A stretch of 64,000 nt of DNA from Plasmopara viticola (taxonomy: Eukaryota > Oomycota > Peronosporomycetes > Peronosporales > Peronosporaceae): positions 1 to 64,000 of the forward strand of contig MBPM02000063.1 in the NCBI GenBank assembly GCA_001695595.3. Direction: 5' to 3'. Below the pieces are notes generated by a model, which worked only from the letters and a program-made list of their open reading frames with translations, was not told the DNA's origin and searched no databases. Below, piece by piece: positions 21,753-34,581 of the stretch. The translations under genes and the position numbers were made by a program. Position 1 is the stretch's first letter, and every line of letters begins with the position of its first letter.

Positions 21753-24122
21753 ATGAGCCCAAGCCCCGCCGACTCTGCCTCCCCCTTCTCTGACTCTGCC
21801 TTCGCCACCATGGACGCGTCTATGCCAAGTCGAATCAACAAGTTCGACGGCACCAACTTTCACACCTGGAAGTTCAAAATGCAGATGGTGCTGGAGGAGA
21901 GGGACCTGTGGGAAGTCGCAAGTGGTGAGATCAAGCTGGAGCACTGCACGAATGCGATAGATCAGTCGACTTACAAGAGAAAGTCTCGGAAAGCGCTAGC
22001 GATAATCTGTCTTGCGATGGAAGACTCGCAACTGCCACTGGTCCGGTCGTCAAGTGGTGCGCATGATGCATGGTCGCGACTGGAAGGACACTTTGAGAAG
22101 AGGAGCCTCGCAAACAAGCTCTTTCTTCGTCGACGGTTTTTCACGACAATGATGGAAGAAGGTGATGATGTTCTGGAACAAATCAACAAGCTCAAGACGC
22201 TAGCGGAGCAGCTCGATGCTGTAGGTGCCCCGGTGAGCGAGGACGACTTGGTTATCACGCTTCTTGGGAGTCTTAATGACTCGTACCAGTTTCTCATTAC
22301 TGCATTGGAATCTCGTGCAGACACTTTGACCTGGGAGCTGGTGAAGTCTCGACTTCTCCATGAGGATATGAAGCGCAAGGAGCAGGGCGGCGATGGAGCT
22401 GCGTCTGGCCAAGCGTTCATGATGAAGGATGCGAAGCGCAAAGGACGACCGGTGAAGAAGATTGGTGCGTGCCATAATTGCGGCAAACAAGGACACTGGA
22501 TCGCAGATTGCCCCTCGCGAGTCCAGAATGATGCTGAGCGATATCGATCGCAGCGGGCAAACGTCGCGCAGATTGAAGATTCTGGTGACTATCTTTTCTC
22601 GGTTGGCGGTAGCAGTGGCTCTGTCAAGCCGAATGACGTCTGGCTGGTCGACTCGGGGGCGACTGAGCATATGACAAGTTCCAAGAAGTTCATGAGGAGC
22701 TACAAGACTTTTCCCCCTATCGACGTACATCTGGCAGACGACGGCGTCGTACAAGCTATTGGCAGCGGTGACATTGTGATGGCTATGATGACGTCGCACG
22801 GAATTAAGAAGGGTGTGTTGACAAATGTGTGGCACATCCCCAAGTTGTCGAGAAATTTGTTTTCAGTTGGTCGCTTTACCAAGGACGTCGGGCCTGTTGT
22901 TTTCGATAAGGAGGGATGCTTTGCCGGAACAAAAGGTGTCAAGTGGAAAATCGATGCGCGCGATGGAAAAGGATTATTTCGGCTGCACATGACTCCGGTT
23001 GCTCGTGAAGAAGCAAATACGGTCAAGACTTTGACAAGCAACGAGGACGCCTCATATTCGTGGCATCTTCGACTTGGTCATATTGGTCACGACGGGCTGA
23101 ACGCAATCGTGAGGAAGAATCTCGCCATTGGAATCGACATTACGTCTGTGAACAAGTGGGAGATTTGTGATGGCTGTGCACTGGGTAAGCAGACTCGTGT
23201 ACGGTTCCAATCGATGTCGACGGATCGAGCGAATGGGCTTTTGGAGGTTATACACAGCGATGTGTGCGGTCTCATGCAGTCTCCAACGTTTAGTGGCAAG
23301 CGCTACTCGTGACGTTCATCGACGACAAGTCAAGATATTGCGTCGTCTACCTGATCAAGAGCAAGTCAGAAGTCGTGGCCAAGTTCGCCAATTTTGTGGC
23401 ATTCGCAGAAAAGCAGACCGGCAAACGCGTAAAATCTCTTCGCAGTGACAACGGTGGCGAGTATGCATCCACGAAAATGGCCAAGTTTTGCTCGGACAAT
23501 GGAATTGTGCTCAAGTATACGCCGCCGTACACACCACGGCTAACGGAGTTGCGGAGCGTATGAATCGGACGCTTGTGGAATGCGCAAGGTGCATGCTGGA
23601 GCACGCGGGTCTCGCCAAACACTACTGGGGAGAAGCAGTTATGACAGCAATGTTTCTTCGAAATCGGTGTCCATCGCGTGCTATCGAGCACCAAACGTCA
23701 CCTTTCGAGCTTTGGGCAGCCAAGAAACCGCAATTAGCCAACTTGAAAGTGTTTGGTTGTCACGCGTTCGTGCATGTTCCGAAAGAAAAGCGCTCGAAAC
23801 TGGATGCGAAAGCAATATTGTGTCGATTTTTGGGCTACTCGGAGCACCAAAAGACGTATCGCTTTGAAGAATTGTTAATTGGTCGAATCGTTACGAGTCG
23901 TGATGCTCAGTTCAAGGAAGACACTTTCGACAGTGGAAACACGACTTTCAAAAATAAAAGTACTATTGTCGAGATTCATGATGAGGATGAAGGAATATCG
24001 AGGGACGACGAAAACGAGTTTGAGCAAGAGCAGGATGAGACACAAGACGCAAGTACGGACATCGAATTGGGAAGTAAGCGGCACACCCGAACTCAATCTT
24101 TGGAAAAGATGACTGAAGTTAT
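21753..24122 (+). pseudogene. Element D: copia gag-protease-integrase, cut by element B
   Basis: A 519-codon frame (21753-23312) carries gag, the zinc knuckle CHNCGKQGHWIADC, the protease WLVDSGATEHM and the preintegrase HLRLGHIGH..CDGCALGK. Short deletions near 23305 and 23540 break the frame within integrase (SDNGGEYAS; then [11 protein letters not shown] in the 23488 frame). The integrase C-terminal region runs to SLEKMTEV and is cut exactly at the B LTR (24123). RT and RNase H are missing here. It is a sister of groups A and C, with GTKGVKWKIDARDGKG and other own variants. Confidence 0.8.
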
Positions 24123-24470
24123 TGAAGGTAACCGGTTTCCCTCCGTTTTATTCCGGTTTCCAAGGCTGTCCAATACGAGTGGCTGTCCAACGGTTCAAAC
24201 ATACAACGATGACGCCATGGATGGACACACGGACAGGCGCACTCAGGATGATTGCGCCCGGATGGGAAGATGATTGCGCCCAGATGGTAAGCTCTTTTGA
24301 TTGGCTTAGATAATTGAATGGCTTAGATGTAGCAAGGAGTTGTGAACTAAGGACCAAATTAATAAACTCACTTCCAAATATTCCTTCTTCTACTTAAGTG
24401 TCTTCGCTCCGGTTTTCCTCCGCGCAGACTCTTCGGTTTTTCTCCTTCGTCCTCTTCAGCTCATTCAACA
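24123..24470 (+). repeat. 5' LTR of element B
   Basis: 348 bp from TGAAGGTAACCGG to TCATTCAACA. It is followed at once by the primer-binding site. It has two copies of a ~22-bp ATGATTGCGCCC-containing repeat (about 24247-24287), a GATTGGCTTAGATAA box and, at its very end, GCTCATTC. The 3' copy is 28555-28902. Confidence 0.9.
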
Positions 24471-24484
24471 GGTTATGAGCCCAA
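24471..24484 (+). promoter_or_regulatory. Primer-binding site of element B, overlapping the gag ATG
   Basis: GGTTATGAGCCCAA is complementary to the anticodon arm of initiator tRNA-Met (TTGGGCTCATAACC), as in Drosophila copia, where the 5' half-tRNA is the primer. The gag ATG at 24475 is the base-paired partner of the CAU anticodon. Confidence 0.75.
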
Positions 24485-27400
24485 CGACCATGTCTTCTGC
24501 GCACAACGTCTCGGCCAAGATCGCCATCGAGAAATTCAACGGCGACAACTTTGCCACGTGGAACCGCTACATGCGTGGCGCGTTCCTGACCAAGTCGGTA
24601 TGGCACGTAGTCAACCGGGAGGTGACTGCGACCTTTGCCGACGCACGTGCTGCGGACGAGTATGTCAAGACCAGCAACGTTGCTTTTGGTCTGATGCTCT
24701 TGCATATGGAGGCCGACTACCATCACGTGGTTGATGACTGCGAGGAAGCGTGGGTCGCGTGGCAGCGTATCAAGACACTTTACGGTGGATCACAGAAGGC
24801 TGGGCGCATCTACTTGAAGCGTCAACTCTTCAGTATGGAGATGGCGGAAGGCGACAACGTCATGCACCACTGCAACGAAGTTCTCAACATCAGCGCCAAG
24901 CTCAGCAGTATTGGTGCCAAGATGGAGGATGAAGATGTTGCGGTCTGCTTGCTGCGGAGTCTCCCTAAAAGTTTTGAGAACGTTGTTCTTAACTTGGAGA
25001 TTAGCAACGCGGAACTGCGGACGCAAGACGTTGTGAAAGTGCTAACGAATGAGCATATCAAGCGGCAGAGCGCAAAGACTCCGGTGATCAAGACCGAAGA
25101 TGCGGCTAAGGCATTTAGTGCTGAGCGTGAGTCTCGCCAATGCACATACTGTGGAAAATTGGGGCACTCCGTGAAGAGGTGCTGGACCAAGCAAAAAGAC
25201 GACAATCGAGGTGCTCGACGCGGCGGCCAAGCTCGTGGACGCGGAGCCAACAATATCTACTATCGACCCAATGATGATTACGAGTACGACCGTGTTGCGT
25301 TTGCTGTATCGCTGGAATGTGGACTTTCAAGTGGCAAGAATATGCCAAGGATGTGGGTGATTGACAGTGGTGCTACTCATCACATCTGCAACAACAAGGC
25401 CAAGTTCGTCATGCTGAATGAGCAAGATAAAGGCGAGCTATCGGTGGCTGACGGCAACAAGGCCAAGATCAAGGGCGTTGGCACCATCATTGAACGAGTG
25501 GTTCTGTCCGATGGTGAAGAACGCGACATCGAAATCAAGGATGCATTATACGTGCCGATGATGAACAAGAACCTGCTATCAGTACCTCAGATCAACAAAA
25601 GTGGCAAGTTTAAAGTGGTGTTTGATGGCGCACACATGCACATTGCACGGAAATCTTCGCATCAAGTGGTGGCCACAGCAGATCTTGTGGATGGACTATA
25701 TTGGCTTCGTACGGCTCAGCGCTCGGCAAATGCGACTACACGTGGAAACAGTGGTGTCGACTTACACGCGCGTATGGGTCATGCTCCAGTCGACGTGCTT
25801 CGCAAAATGGTGACTACCAACATGATCAAGGATGCATGCGTGCCTATTAAGTCAAGTGGATCAAGTGCATGCCGAGGGTGTCAGCAAGGAAAATTGGTCC
25901 AAAAACCATTCCCAGCAACCAGGACAAGCGCAGCTACGACACATTCGAGCTGCTCCACTTTGACATCTGTGGGCCCATGGAGACAAACTCTCTCGGCGGG
26001 AGCAAGTATCTCTTGCTAATCGTGGATGAAGCTAGCGGGTGTATGAAGGGTTTCTGCCTGCGCGCCAAGTCCGAAAGCGAGGAATGCGTCAAGAAGTACA
26101 TCTTGATGGTGCAGACACAGTTCAGCAAGAAGGTCAAGTTTGTACGACACGACGGAGCCCGCGAATTTGCAACAAGCTCGCTTCAAGCTTTCTACGAAGA
26201 TGAAGGTATCGAGCAGCAAACTACGGTGCCATACGCACACCAGACTAACGGCACAGCGGAGCGCGCCATCAGAACCATCGTCACAATCGGCCGCAGCATA
26301 CTGCACCATGCCAAGTTGGACAAGTGTTTTTGGGGTGAAGCTGCTATGGTGGCTATCTACATCAAGAATCGCCTTCCGTCGCCCAAGGTTAGCAACAAGA
26401 CTCCTTTTGAGATCGTGCACAAGTTCAAGCCAAGCGGCAAACATATGCGTGTTTTCGGGTGCCGGACTTACGTTCTCACTCCGAAAGAAAAGCGGCTCAA
26501 GTGGGACCCCAAGGCTCGTGCAGGGATTTTCGTGGGTTACGAGGAGGTGTCCAAGGCTTATAGGGTTTTTGATATTGAGGCTGGACAAGTGGTGATTACT
26601 CGCGATGTCATCTTCGACGAATCAAGTTTCGGCATCTTGGATATGAGTAGTGGTGATCATGAAGATGACGACGATGATTTCGACCTCGACTCGCTAAGCA
26701 TCAATGATCTGGATGCAGCTCATCCGATGATCTTCAAGCAGGCGGGAAAGTGCAAGGAGCGTACAAGTGTGACGAATACTGATCGCAACTCGACAAGCAC
26801 CAACCATGAGCAACACGGAGCTGGACTTGAAGAGGGAAGCGCTCCTGAAGGGTCAAACGAACGTCGAGCCAAGCGCAGATCAGTCGAGCGGACATCACGT
26901 TTTCCCGTGGATGAAGAAGAGAAAGCCACACCGGATGATGACGCTACCCCTCCTGTCTTTTGGCGAGCAAGTGCAAACGCGGTCGAAGCCGGCGATCTGT
27001 CAGAGCCAACGACATTTCAAGATGCTGTTAGCGGGCCTGACCAAGTTCACTGGCGCAAGGCTATCCATGCAGAACTGGACTCATTGCACCTTCGTGGCGT
27101 GTTTCGAGCCGCTAAACTGCCCACCGGACAGCAAGCCATTGGAACCAAGTGGGTGTTCAAGATTAAGCGCAAGGCCGACGGATCCATTGAAAAGTACAAG
27201 GCGCGTCTCGTGGCTAAAGGATTCAAGCAAAAATTTGGCATCGATTATACGGAAACGTTCTCGCCCGTTGTCAAGTATGTGACATTGCGAATGGTGATCA
27301 GCTTGACCAAGTACTTTGGGTGGCCTCTGGATCAATTGGATGTGGTGACGGCGTTCCTTTTGAAAGAAGTTGTGTATTGTATGGTACCCGAAGGTTTGGA

Positions 27401-28544
27401 GCTTGACGGTGACCACAACTGTTTGGAATTGGTCAAGGCGATTTACGGCCTGAAGCAAGCTTCGCGCGTATGGAACGAGACGTTTGACGAGTTTGTATGC
27501 TCGATCGGATTTCAAGTGTCCCATTTCGACCCCTGTCTGTACATCAAGGTAACGGACGGCAAGTGTGTACTTTTGCTGATATACGTCGATGATGTGCTCG
27601 TTACCGGCAGCTCGAATGAGCTGATCGCGCGAACCAAGAGTGACTTGAAGATGCGCTTCGAGATGACGGACAGCGGCAAGTGTGCGTTTGTTTTGGGCAT
27701 CGAGCTAGTGGACAACGCTGATGGCAGCGTGACAATGTGCCAGCGACGTTACGTGGAGGAGATTCTCAAGCATTTTGGAATGGATGACTGCAAGGCTGTG
27801 ATTAGTCCGACGGACATAAGTTTACGACTTGTTTCGAGCAATGTAACATCCAAGATCAACGCTCCATTTCGTGAAGCAGTGGGTGCTCTCATGCACTTGG
27901 CAACAGCGACACGTCCAGACATCGCTTTTGCTGTTGGCTACGTTTCGCGCTTCATGGAGAACCCACAAGCCGAGCACTGGATTGCAGTTAAGCGTATTCT
28001 ACGCTATCTGCAAGGAACCAAGTCACACGGTCTTTGCTTCAAGTCTGGCAACAAGGTGGACTTTCTTGGATATTCCGGCGCGGACTGGGCTGGAGATCAT
28101 GCTGACCGCAAGTCGACTTCGGGCTATGTGTATTTGCTGATGGGTGCTCCTGTAAGCTGGGGAAGCAAGAAGCAGTCAAGTGTGTCGCTGTCTACAAGCG
28201 AAGCGGAGTACATCGCGCTAAGTCTTGCGATTCAGGAAGGCAAGTGGGTGCATCGTCTACTCTGCGAGATTCTAGCTGCAGCGATGGGTAAGTCGGACCC
28301 CGAGCTAAAGATCATGGAAGACAACCAGTCGTGTATCAAGATGACGAAGAATCCGGTAAATCATGGTCGGGCCAAGCACATCGACATCAAGTATCACCAC
28401 ATTCGTGATGAAGTCAAGCGCGGTGAAGTGAAGTTGGAGTACTGCGAGACTGCGATCATGCTGGCGGACATCATGACGAAAGGGCTGCCAGGACCACGTC
28501 AAAACCTATTGAAGGCTCTCAGGATTCACGCGTGCTCGTATTGA
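24475..28544 (+). CDS. Element B: copia Gag-Pol polyprotein, nearly intact (one frameshift)
   Basis: Two overlapping frames (24475-26019, and one open from before 25869 to 28544) are one Gag-Pol of about 1355 codons broken by a single lost base near 25905-25915 (PFP then SNQDKRSYD), in a CCC run. Domains: gag ([20 protein letters not shown]), zinc knuckle [14 protein letters not shown] (from residue 223), protease [10 protein letters not shown] (Asp297), preintegrase ([18 protein letters not shown]), integrase with D (FDICGPM), D (RHDGAREF) and E (TAERAIRT), RT with intact YVDD at 27582-27593, and RNase H ([30 protein letters not shown]) to HACSY-stop. Compared with its minus-strand partial copy it lacks 9 bp in the RT (AFLLKE versus AFLYGVMKE). 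Gag shows little similarity to groups A/C/D, so it is a distinct lineage. Confidence 0.85.
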
Positions 28545-28551
28545 GGGGGAG
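28543..28551 (+). promoter_or_regulatory. Polypurine tract of element B
   Basis: The run GAGGGGGAG lies three bases before the 3' LTR and overlaps the end of the pol stop codon. This is the expected plus-strand primer position. Confidence 0.7.
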
Positions 28552-28554
28552 TAT

Positions 28555-28902
28555 TGAAGGTAACCGGTTTCCCTCCGTTTTATTCCGGTTTCCAAGGCTG
28601 TCCAATACGAGCGGCTGTCCAACGGTTCAAACATACAACGATGACGCCATGGATGGACACACGGACAGGCGCACTCAGGATGATTGCGCCCGGATGGGAA
28701 GATGATTGCGCCCAGATGGTAAGCTCTTTTGATTGGCTTAGATAATTGAATGGCTTAGATGTAGCAAGGAGTTGTGAACTAAGGACCGAATTAATAAACT
28801 CACTTCCAAATATTCCTTCTTCTACTCAAGTGTCTTCGCTCCGGTTTTCCTCCGCGCAGACTCTTCGGTTTTTCTCCTTCGTCCTCTTCAGCTCATTCAA
28901 CA
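28555..28902 (+). repeat. 3' LTR of element B
   Basis: 348 bp, near-identical to 24123-24470. Flanking pentanucleotides differ (GTTAT on the left of the element, CGTTG on the right), so no target-site duplication remains. The two sides are different host elements (D plus, C minus). Confidence 0.9.
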
Positions 28903-29927
28903 CGTTGCAGACATTTCCTCCAGCGATTGATAGCGAGTTGATCTCTTTGCTGTTGGGATATTCGCTGCTTTTTCATGCGATTGGTTCCGCTGGTGTCGTT
29001 TGCTGCCAGGATCAAAATCCAAGTCCACAATAGGCTGAATGCCCGCGTGCTGCTTCTTTTCAGGCTCCATGTCCTGATCTTGCATAGCGTTTTCATTTTC
29101 GGAGCGGTCAAAATTGGCTGTTTCGGTCTCGTCAAATACAGCTTCTGACGACTTGGTACTTGGTATCTCGTCGTCAAAAGTATCTTCCATGAAATTTGCG
29201 TCCCGACTCAATAGAACGCGACCGCTACCAATTTCTTCAAACCTGTACGCCTTTTCATGATCTGAATAGCCAAGGAAACGGCACCGAGTCGAACGAGAAT
29301 CAAACTTGGATCGTTTCTCTTTGGGAACTGAGACGTAAGCATGGCAGCCGAATACCTTCAAATTTGCCAACAAAGGCTTCTTGCCAGTCCACAGTTGAAA
29401 CGGCGACGTATCATGTTCAACAGCTCGTGTCGGACATCGGTTGCGAAGAAACGCAGCAGTTAAAACAGCTTCACCCCAATAAGGTTTTGGCAGACCAGCG
29501 TGCTCCAGCATACATCGTCCACATTCAACAAGTGTACGATTCATGCGTTCTGCGACTCCATTCAGTTGTGGCGTGTATGGTGGCGTAAACTTCTGTATGA
29601 TGCCACGCTCTGCACAAAACTTTGCCATTGCTCCAGAAGTGTACTCGCCACCGTTATCACAACAGAGTGATTTAACGCGCATGTTCGTCTGGTTTTCGGC
29701 CATCGCAACGAAAGTAGCAAACTTGTCGGCAACCTCGGACTTGTTTCGTAGCAAGTACACAGCACAGTAATGCGACCTCTCGTCGATAAAAGTAGCAAAA
29801 TAGCGCTTGCCACTGAATGTCGCCGTTTGCATTGGTCCAAACACATCGCTGTGAATGACTTCAAGAAGTTTCTTTGCCCGATTGGGTGAAGACTTCATGA
29901 AGCTTACCCGCGTCTGTTTGCCAAGAG
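28903..29927 (-). pseudogene. Group-C integrase fragment, minus strand
   Basis: One open frame (29898-28897 on the minus strand) encodes the integrase: [34 protein letters not shown], and the C-terminal FLGYSDHEKAYRFEE region, to SLEEMSAT. It is the reverse-complement twin of 38729-39753 (C2) with few differences (for example CysCys versus CysArg before DNGGEY). It is cut by the B 3' LTR at one end and by the A1 LTR at the other. Confidence 0.8.
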
Positions 29928-30207
29928 TGTTGTCGAAGATGCTGTAAAAGTAACGCCTCGACCAGCGACTTCATACCGGTAAGTACCGGTATCTGCAATC
30001 AGTTGATGACTGACTTAAAGAGCGGGTTCAAGATGGGCAAAAGATCGGTTTCGGGATGGGAAGATGATTGCGCCCGGATGGTGAGTCATTCTGATTGGCT
30101 TAGATAAATCATTGGCTTAGAGGTAGCATGTAGTTGTGAACTAAGGACCATTAAATATATTTACTTTGCATTTTGCCATCTTCAGCTCAAGTGACCTTTA
30201 TTCAATA
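29928..30207 (+). repeat. 5' LTR of element A1
   Basis: 280 bp, TGTTGTCGAAGATG...TTATTCAATA, array type, ending in TA instead of the canonical CA. Its first ~208 bp match the 3' LTR (34299-34581), but the last ~75 bp differ at about ten positions. Confidence 0.85.
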
Positions 30208-30211
30208 GGTT

Positions 30212-33200
30212 ATGAGCCCAAGCCCCGCAGACTCTGCCTTCTTCGCCCCCGCCTCTGACACCGCCTTCGCCGCCACCATGGACGCAACACCGAGCCGAAT
30301 CAACAAGTTCGACGGAACGAACTTTCATACGTGGAAGTTCAAGATGCGAATGGTGTTGGAGGAGCGCGACCTCTGGGAAGTTGCGAGCGGGGAGATAAAG
30401 CTTGAGCAGCTGAGTAACCCGATGGACCAGTCGACCTTTAAGCGTAAGGCTCGAAAGGCGCTGGCGATAATCTGTCTTGCGATGGAGGACTCGCAGCTGC
30501 CTCTGGTTCGCTCGGCCAAGGATGCGTATGATGCATGGTCAAGATTGGAGGGACACTTCGAGAAGAGGAGCCTGGCAAACAAGCTCTTCCTTCGTCGCAG
30601 GTTCTTCACGACGATGATGGAGGATGGCGACGGTGTGCTAGAGCACATCAACAAGCTCAAGACGTTGGCCGAGCAGCTTGACGCGGTGGGCGCCCCGGTG
30701 AGTGAGGACGACCTGGTAATCACGCTTCTTGGAAGTCTGTGTGATTCGTACCAGTTCCTCATCACGGCGCTGGAGTCGCGCTCGGACACGCTGACATGGG
30801 AGCTTGTGACGTCGCGTCTGTTACACGAAGAGATGAAACGCAAGGAACAAGGTGGCGGCGTCGATGGAGCCGCGCACGGGCAAGGACAAGCGTTTGTGAC
30901 GTCGGACAACGGACGGCGCAAGGGACGACAAGCGACTGCTAAGGCCAGCAGTGCGTGCCATTACTGTGGAGAACACGGGCATTGGATCGCCAAGTGCCCC
31001 GTGAGAATTCGTGAAAACGCAGATCGACAACGGCCAGCACAGCGTGCAAATATCGCGCAGAGCGAAGTCGACTCTGGTGATTTTCTCTTCTCGGTTGGTG
31101 GAAACTCAAGCACCACCAAGTCGAGTTGCGTATGGCTGGTTGACTCGGGTGCAACGCAGCACGTGACTTTTTCAAGAGAGTTCATGAGAAATTACAAGGA
31201 AATTCCTCCGGTGGATGTACATCTCGCAGACGACGGTGTTGTTCAAGCGATCGGGACTGGCGACATTATAATGTCTCTGAAGACGGCCCACGGAAACAAG
31301 AAGGGCATGCTTCGTGGAGTATGGCATATTCCAAAGCTATCGCGCAATCTTTTCTCTGTTGGACGATTTACAAAAGATGTTGGACCAGTCACGTTCGAAG
31401 CCGATGGCTGTTTTGCGCAGGCAAAGGGAATGCAGTGGAAGCTTGGAGCCCGCGAGGGCAAAGGGCTGTTTAAACTGTGTATGACGCCAGTCAGCACCAA
31501 CGAAGCCAATGTGACAAGCTCGTCGGGATGTCATGGGGACACCACTTCGTACCTCTGGCACCTTCGACTTGGGCACATTGGACATAGTGGTCTGGAAACT
31601 ATCGTCAAGAAAAACTATGGTGTTGGCATTGACCTCGCTTCCGTGAAACAGTGGGAGCTGTGTGATGGTTGTGCACTTGGCAAACAAACGCGAGTGAGGT
31701 TCATGCCAAAGTCGCCTTATCATGCAAAGAAACTGTTGGAAGTAATTCACAGTGATGTGTGTGGACCTATGCAGTCGACGACTTTTAGCGGCAAGCGGTA
31801 TTTTGTCACTTTCACCGACGAGTACTCGCACTTTTACAACGGTATTTTTGCTGCGAAACAAGTCTGAAGTTGCCACCAAATTTGCCGAGTTTGTTGCGTT
31901 TGCCGAAACTCAGACTGGCAAAGTTGTCAAAGTACTTCGCTGCGATAATGGAGGTGAGTACACATCGGGTGACATGGCCAAGTTCTGCAAGCGACGTGGT
32001 ATCGAGCAGAAGTTTACGCCTCCTTATACACCACAGCTTAATGGAGTGGCTGAACGCATGAACCGGACTTTGGTGGAATGTGCAAGATGCATGATCGAGC
32101 ACGCTGGACTTCCAAAGACTTATTGGGGAGAGGCTGTTATGACCTCCGCTTTCCTTCGCAATCGTTGCCCGACGCGAGGTATTGCTATGGATAAATCGCC
32201 ATACCAAGTTTGGACTAAAAGAAGACCTGTGCTGACGAATTTGAAGGTTTTCGGATGCCATGCTTTTGTCTCGATTCCGAAGGAAAAGCGCAGCAAGTTT
32301 GACGCTCGGTCAGTACGCTGTCGATTTCTTGGCTACTCGGAACATGAGAAAGCGTATCGATTTGAAGAAATAGAAAGTGGTCGTGTGCTGGTGAGTCGTG
32401 ACGCAAAGTTTATGGAAGATACTTTTGACAGTGGGAGGAGCAACCGTCGCTACAATGAAGTTGTTGTTCAGGATGATGATGAAGCGACCGATCAGGAATC
32501 CTCACAGCATGACCAGATGGAATACGAAGCCGAGGAATCTGCGCAGGAAGAAGAGGTTGAGCCTGGCAGTAAGCGTCACCAACGGACCCAATCGCTCGAA
32601 AAAGCAACTGAAGTGCCAAGGTCTAAACGAAAAGTCGATATCAATCACTTGAAGAAATGTCAGCCACAGCGCAAGACTTTGAGGCTGCGTACGTTGTGGA
32701 TTCAGTGGGAGAGTTGCCGACCACCTTTAAGTCGGCGATGGAATCCGACGACGCAGCTAAATGGAAGAAGGCATGCGATTCGGAAATGACTCGCTACAAA
32801 AGAACAAGACATGGACGCTCGTACCACTACCAAAAGGACGCAAGGCAATCGGTAATCGATGGGTGTTTCGTGTCAAGGAGAATCAAGCCGGCGAAGTCGA
32901 GCGATTCAAAGCGCGTTTGGTGGCCAAAGGGTTCTCTCAAAAATTCGGCATTGATTATGAAGAAACGTTTGCACCTGTGGCCAAGTTTACGTCGATTCGG
33001 ATTTTACTCAGTCTGGCTGCCAAGTACGGACTCGCACTTCATCAGATGGATGTCAAAACAGCGTTTCTCAACGGCCAGCTTGACGAAGATATCTACATGA
33101 CGCAGCCTGACGGCTTTACAGACAAGGCCAACCCAGACTACGTGTGCAAGTTACAGCGGTCACTGTACGGGCTGAAGCAATCGCCTCGCATGTGGAACAA

Positions 33201-34353
33201 AACCATTGACGACTTCATGTTGGGCCTGGACTTCAAGAAGTGTGAATCTGATCACTGCGTGTATGTGAAGCGGGATGGCCATGACATGATGTTCGTAGCA
33301 CTTTACGTCGACGATCTAATTTTGGCCTGCAATGCTAGCAAGATGCTCCAGGAAACCAAGCACGCACTCAGCAAACGATTCGAGATGACGGATTTGGGGC
33401 AACCTCACTTCTTTCTTGGAATTGAGATCGAGCAAAATTTGAAGATCGGGACTCTGACGATGCGGCAAACCAAGTTCGCGTGCGAAATTTTAACCAAGTT
33501 CAATATGGAAAAGAGCAAGCCCGTCAGAACTCCGCAAGATCCAGGACTCAAACTTACCAAGTCAATGTGCGAAGGAGGATGCAAACACGGTGAAACCATG
33601 ACCAGTGTGCCATATCGAAATGCTATTGGTTGCCTGATGTATCTTATGGTCGGTACGCGTCCGGATCTCGCTGCGGCAGTGGGGGTACTCAGCCAATTTG
33701 CAGCAGACCCATGTCCGACACACTGGCAAGCGTTAAAAAGAGTCTTCAGGTATATCCAAGGTACAAGGACGCACGGTATTGAATTTCAATCAGCGAATCA
33801 TGATCAATTGCAAGGATTTTCGGATGCGGACTGGGCCGGAGATACAATGTCGCGAAGGAGTACAAGCGGCTACGCCTTTATGATGAGCGGTGGATGTGTC
33901 AGCTGGAAGAGCAAGAAACAGCGTACGGTGGCACTGTCGTCTACGGAGGCTGAATACATGGCATTGTCAGAGGCTACGCAAGAGGCAATATGGCTCAAGG
34001 CGTTTATGTGTGAGCTGGGAGAGATGTCCCCGGATACAGCGGTCAAGATTTATGAAGATAATCAAGGCTCGATTGCACTAGCGAAGAACCCGGAAGCTCA
34101 TACACGAACCAAGCACATCGACATTCGATACCATTTTGTACGTGAAAAACTTGAAGATGGTCAAGTGATTCTCGAGTACATCTCTACTCTCGACATGCTT
34201 GCCGACATAATGACCAAGCCGATTCCTGCGATGCAGTTTTGTGTACTCCGAAGCAAGCTTGGTATACAGAAGGCGAAGGCTGACGAGTCGAGTGGGAGTG
34301 TTGTCGAAGATGCTGTAAAAGTAACGCCTCGACCAGCGACTTCATACCGGTAA
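30212..34353 (+). pseudogene. Element A1: copia Gag-Pol with three frameshifts
   Basis: Collinear with the intact A2 polyprotein. The first frame (30212-31867) carries gag, zinc knuckle and protease (SGATQHV, Met to Val) and ends in integrase through one extra T near 31835. The integrase continues in the 31752 frame until a 1-bp loss near 32633 (SKRKVD). The next frame (32657) is lost by another 1-bp deletion near 32790, and RT/RNase H are open from 32761 to the stop at 34353 inside the 3' LTR. The RT catalytic YVDD is intact (about 33306), unlike A2. A second in-frame ATG with a perfect GCCGCCACCATGG context lies near 30278. Confidence 0.85.
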
Positions 34354-34581
34354 GTACCGGTATCTGCAATCAGTTGATGACTGACTTAAAGAGCGGGTTC
34401 AAGATGGGCAAAAGATCGGTTTCGGGATGGGAAGATGATTGCGCCCGGATGGTGAGTCATTCTGATTGGCTTAGATAAATCATTGGCTTAGAGGTAGCAT
34501 GTAGTTGCGAACTAAGGACCTTTTAGATATATATTTACTTTGCATTTTGCCATCTTCCACTCAAGTGACCTTTTTTTAACA
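34299..34581 (+). repeat. 3' LTR of element A1
   Basis: 283 bp, TGTTGTCGAAGATG...TTTTTAACA, with a canonical CA end and a divergent last 75 bp relative to its 5' LTR. It abuts a truncated minus-strand LTR of element E at 34582. Confidence 0.85.

Larger units (their letters stand above)
27028..29927. repeat. Left arm of 2.9-kb long inverted repeat
   Basis: The B-element 3' part (RT, RNase H, LTR) followed by the C fragment. In reverse complement this equals 38729-41640, including the exact B-LTR/C junction (CAACA then CGTTG). Arm lengths are about 2900 and 2912 bp, the difference being mainly the 9-bp RT deletion in the left arm. Confidence 0.8.

Noticed and set aside
25869..26019. Overlap of the two B frames as a programmed gag/pol frameshift
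   Set aside because: The break falls between preintegrase and integrase, not between gag and protease, and lies in a CCC run. An indel or sequencing error is more likely.
24118..28907. Target-site duplication of element B
   Set aside because: Left flank GTTAT and right flank CGTTG do not match, and the flanks belong to different elements.
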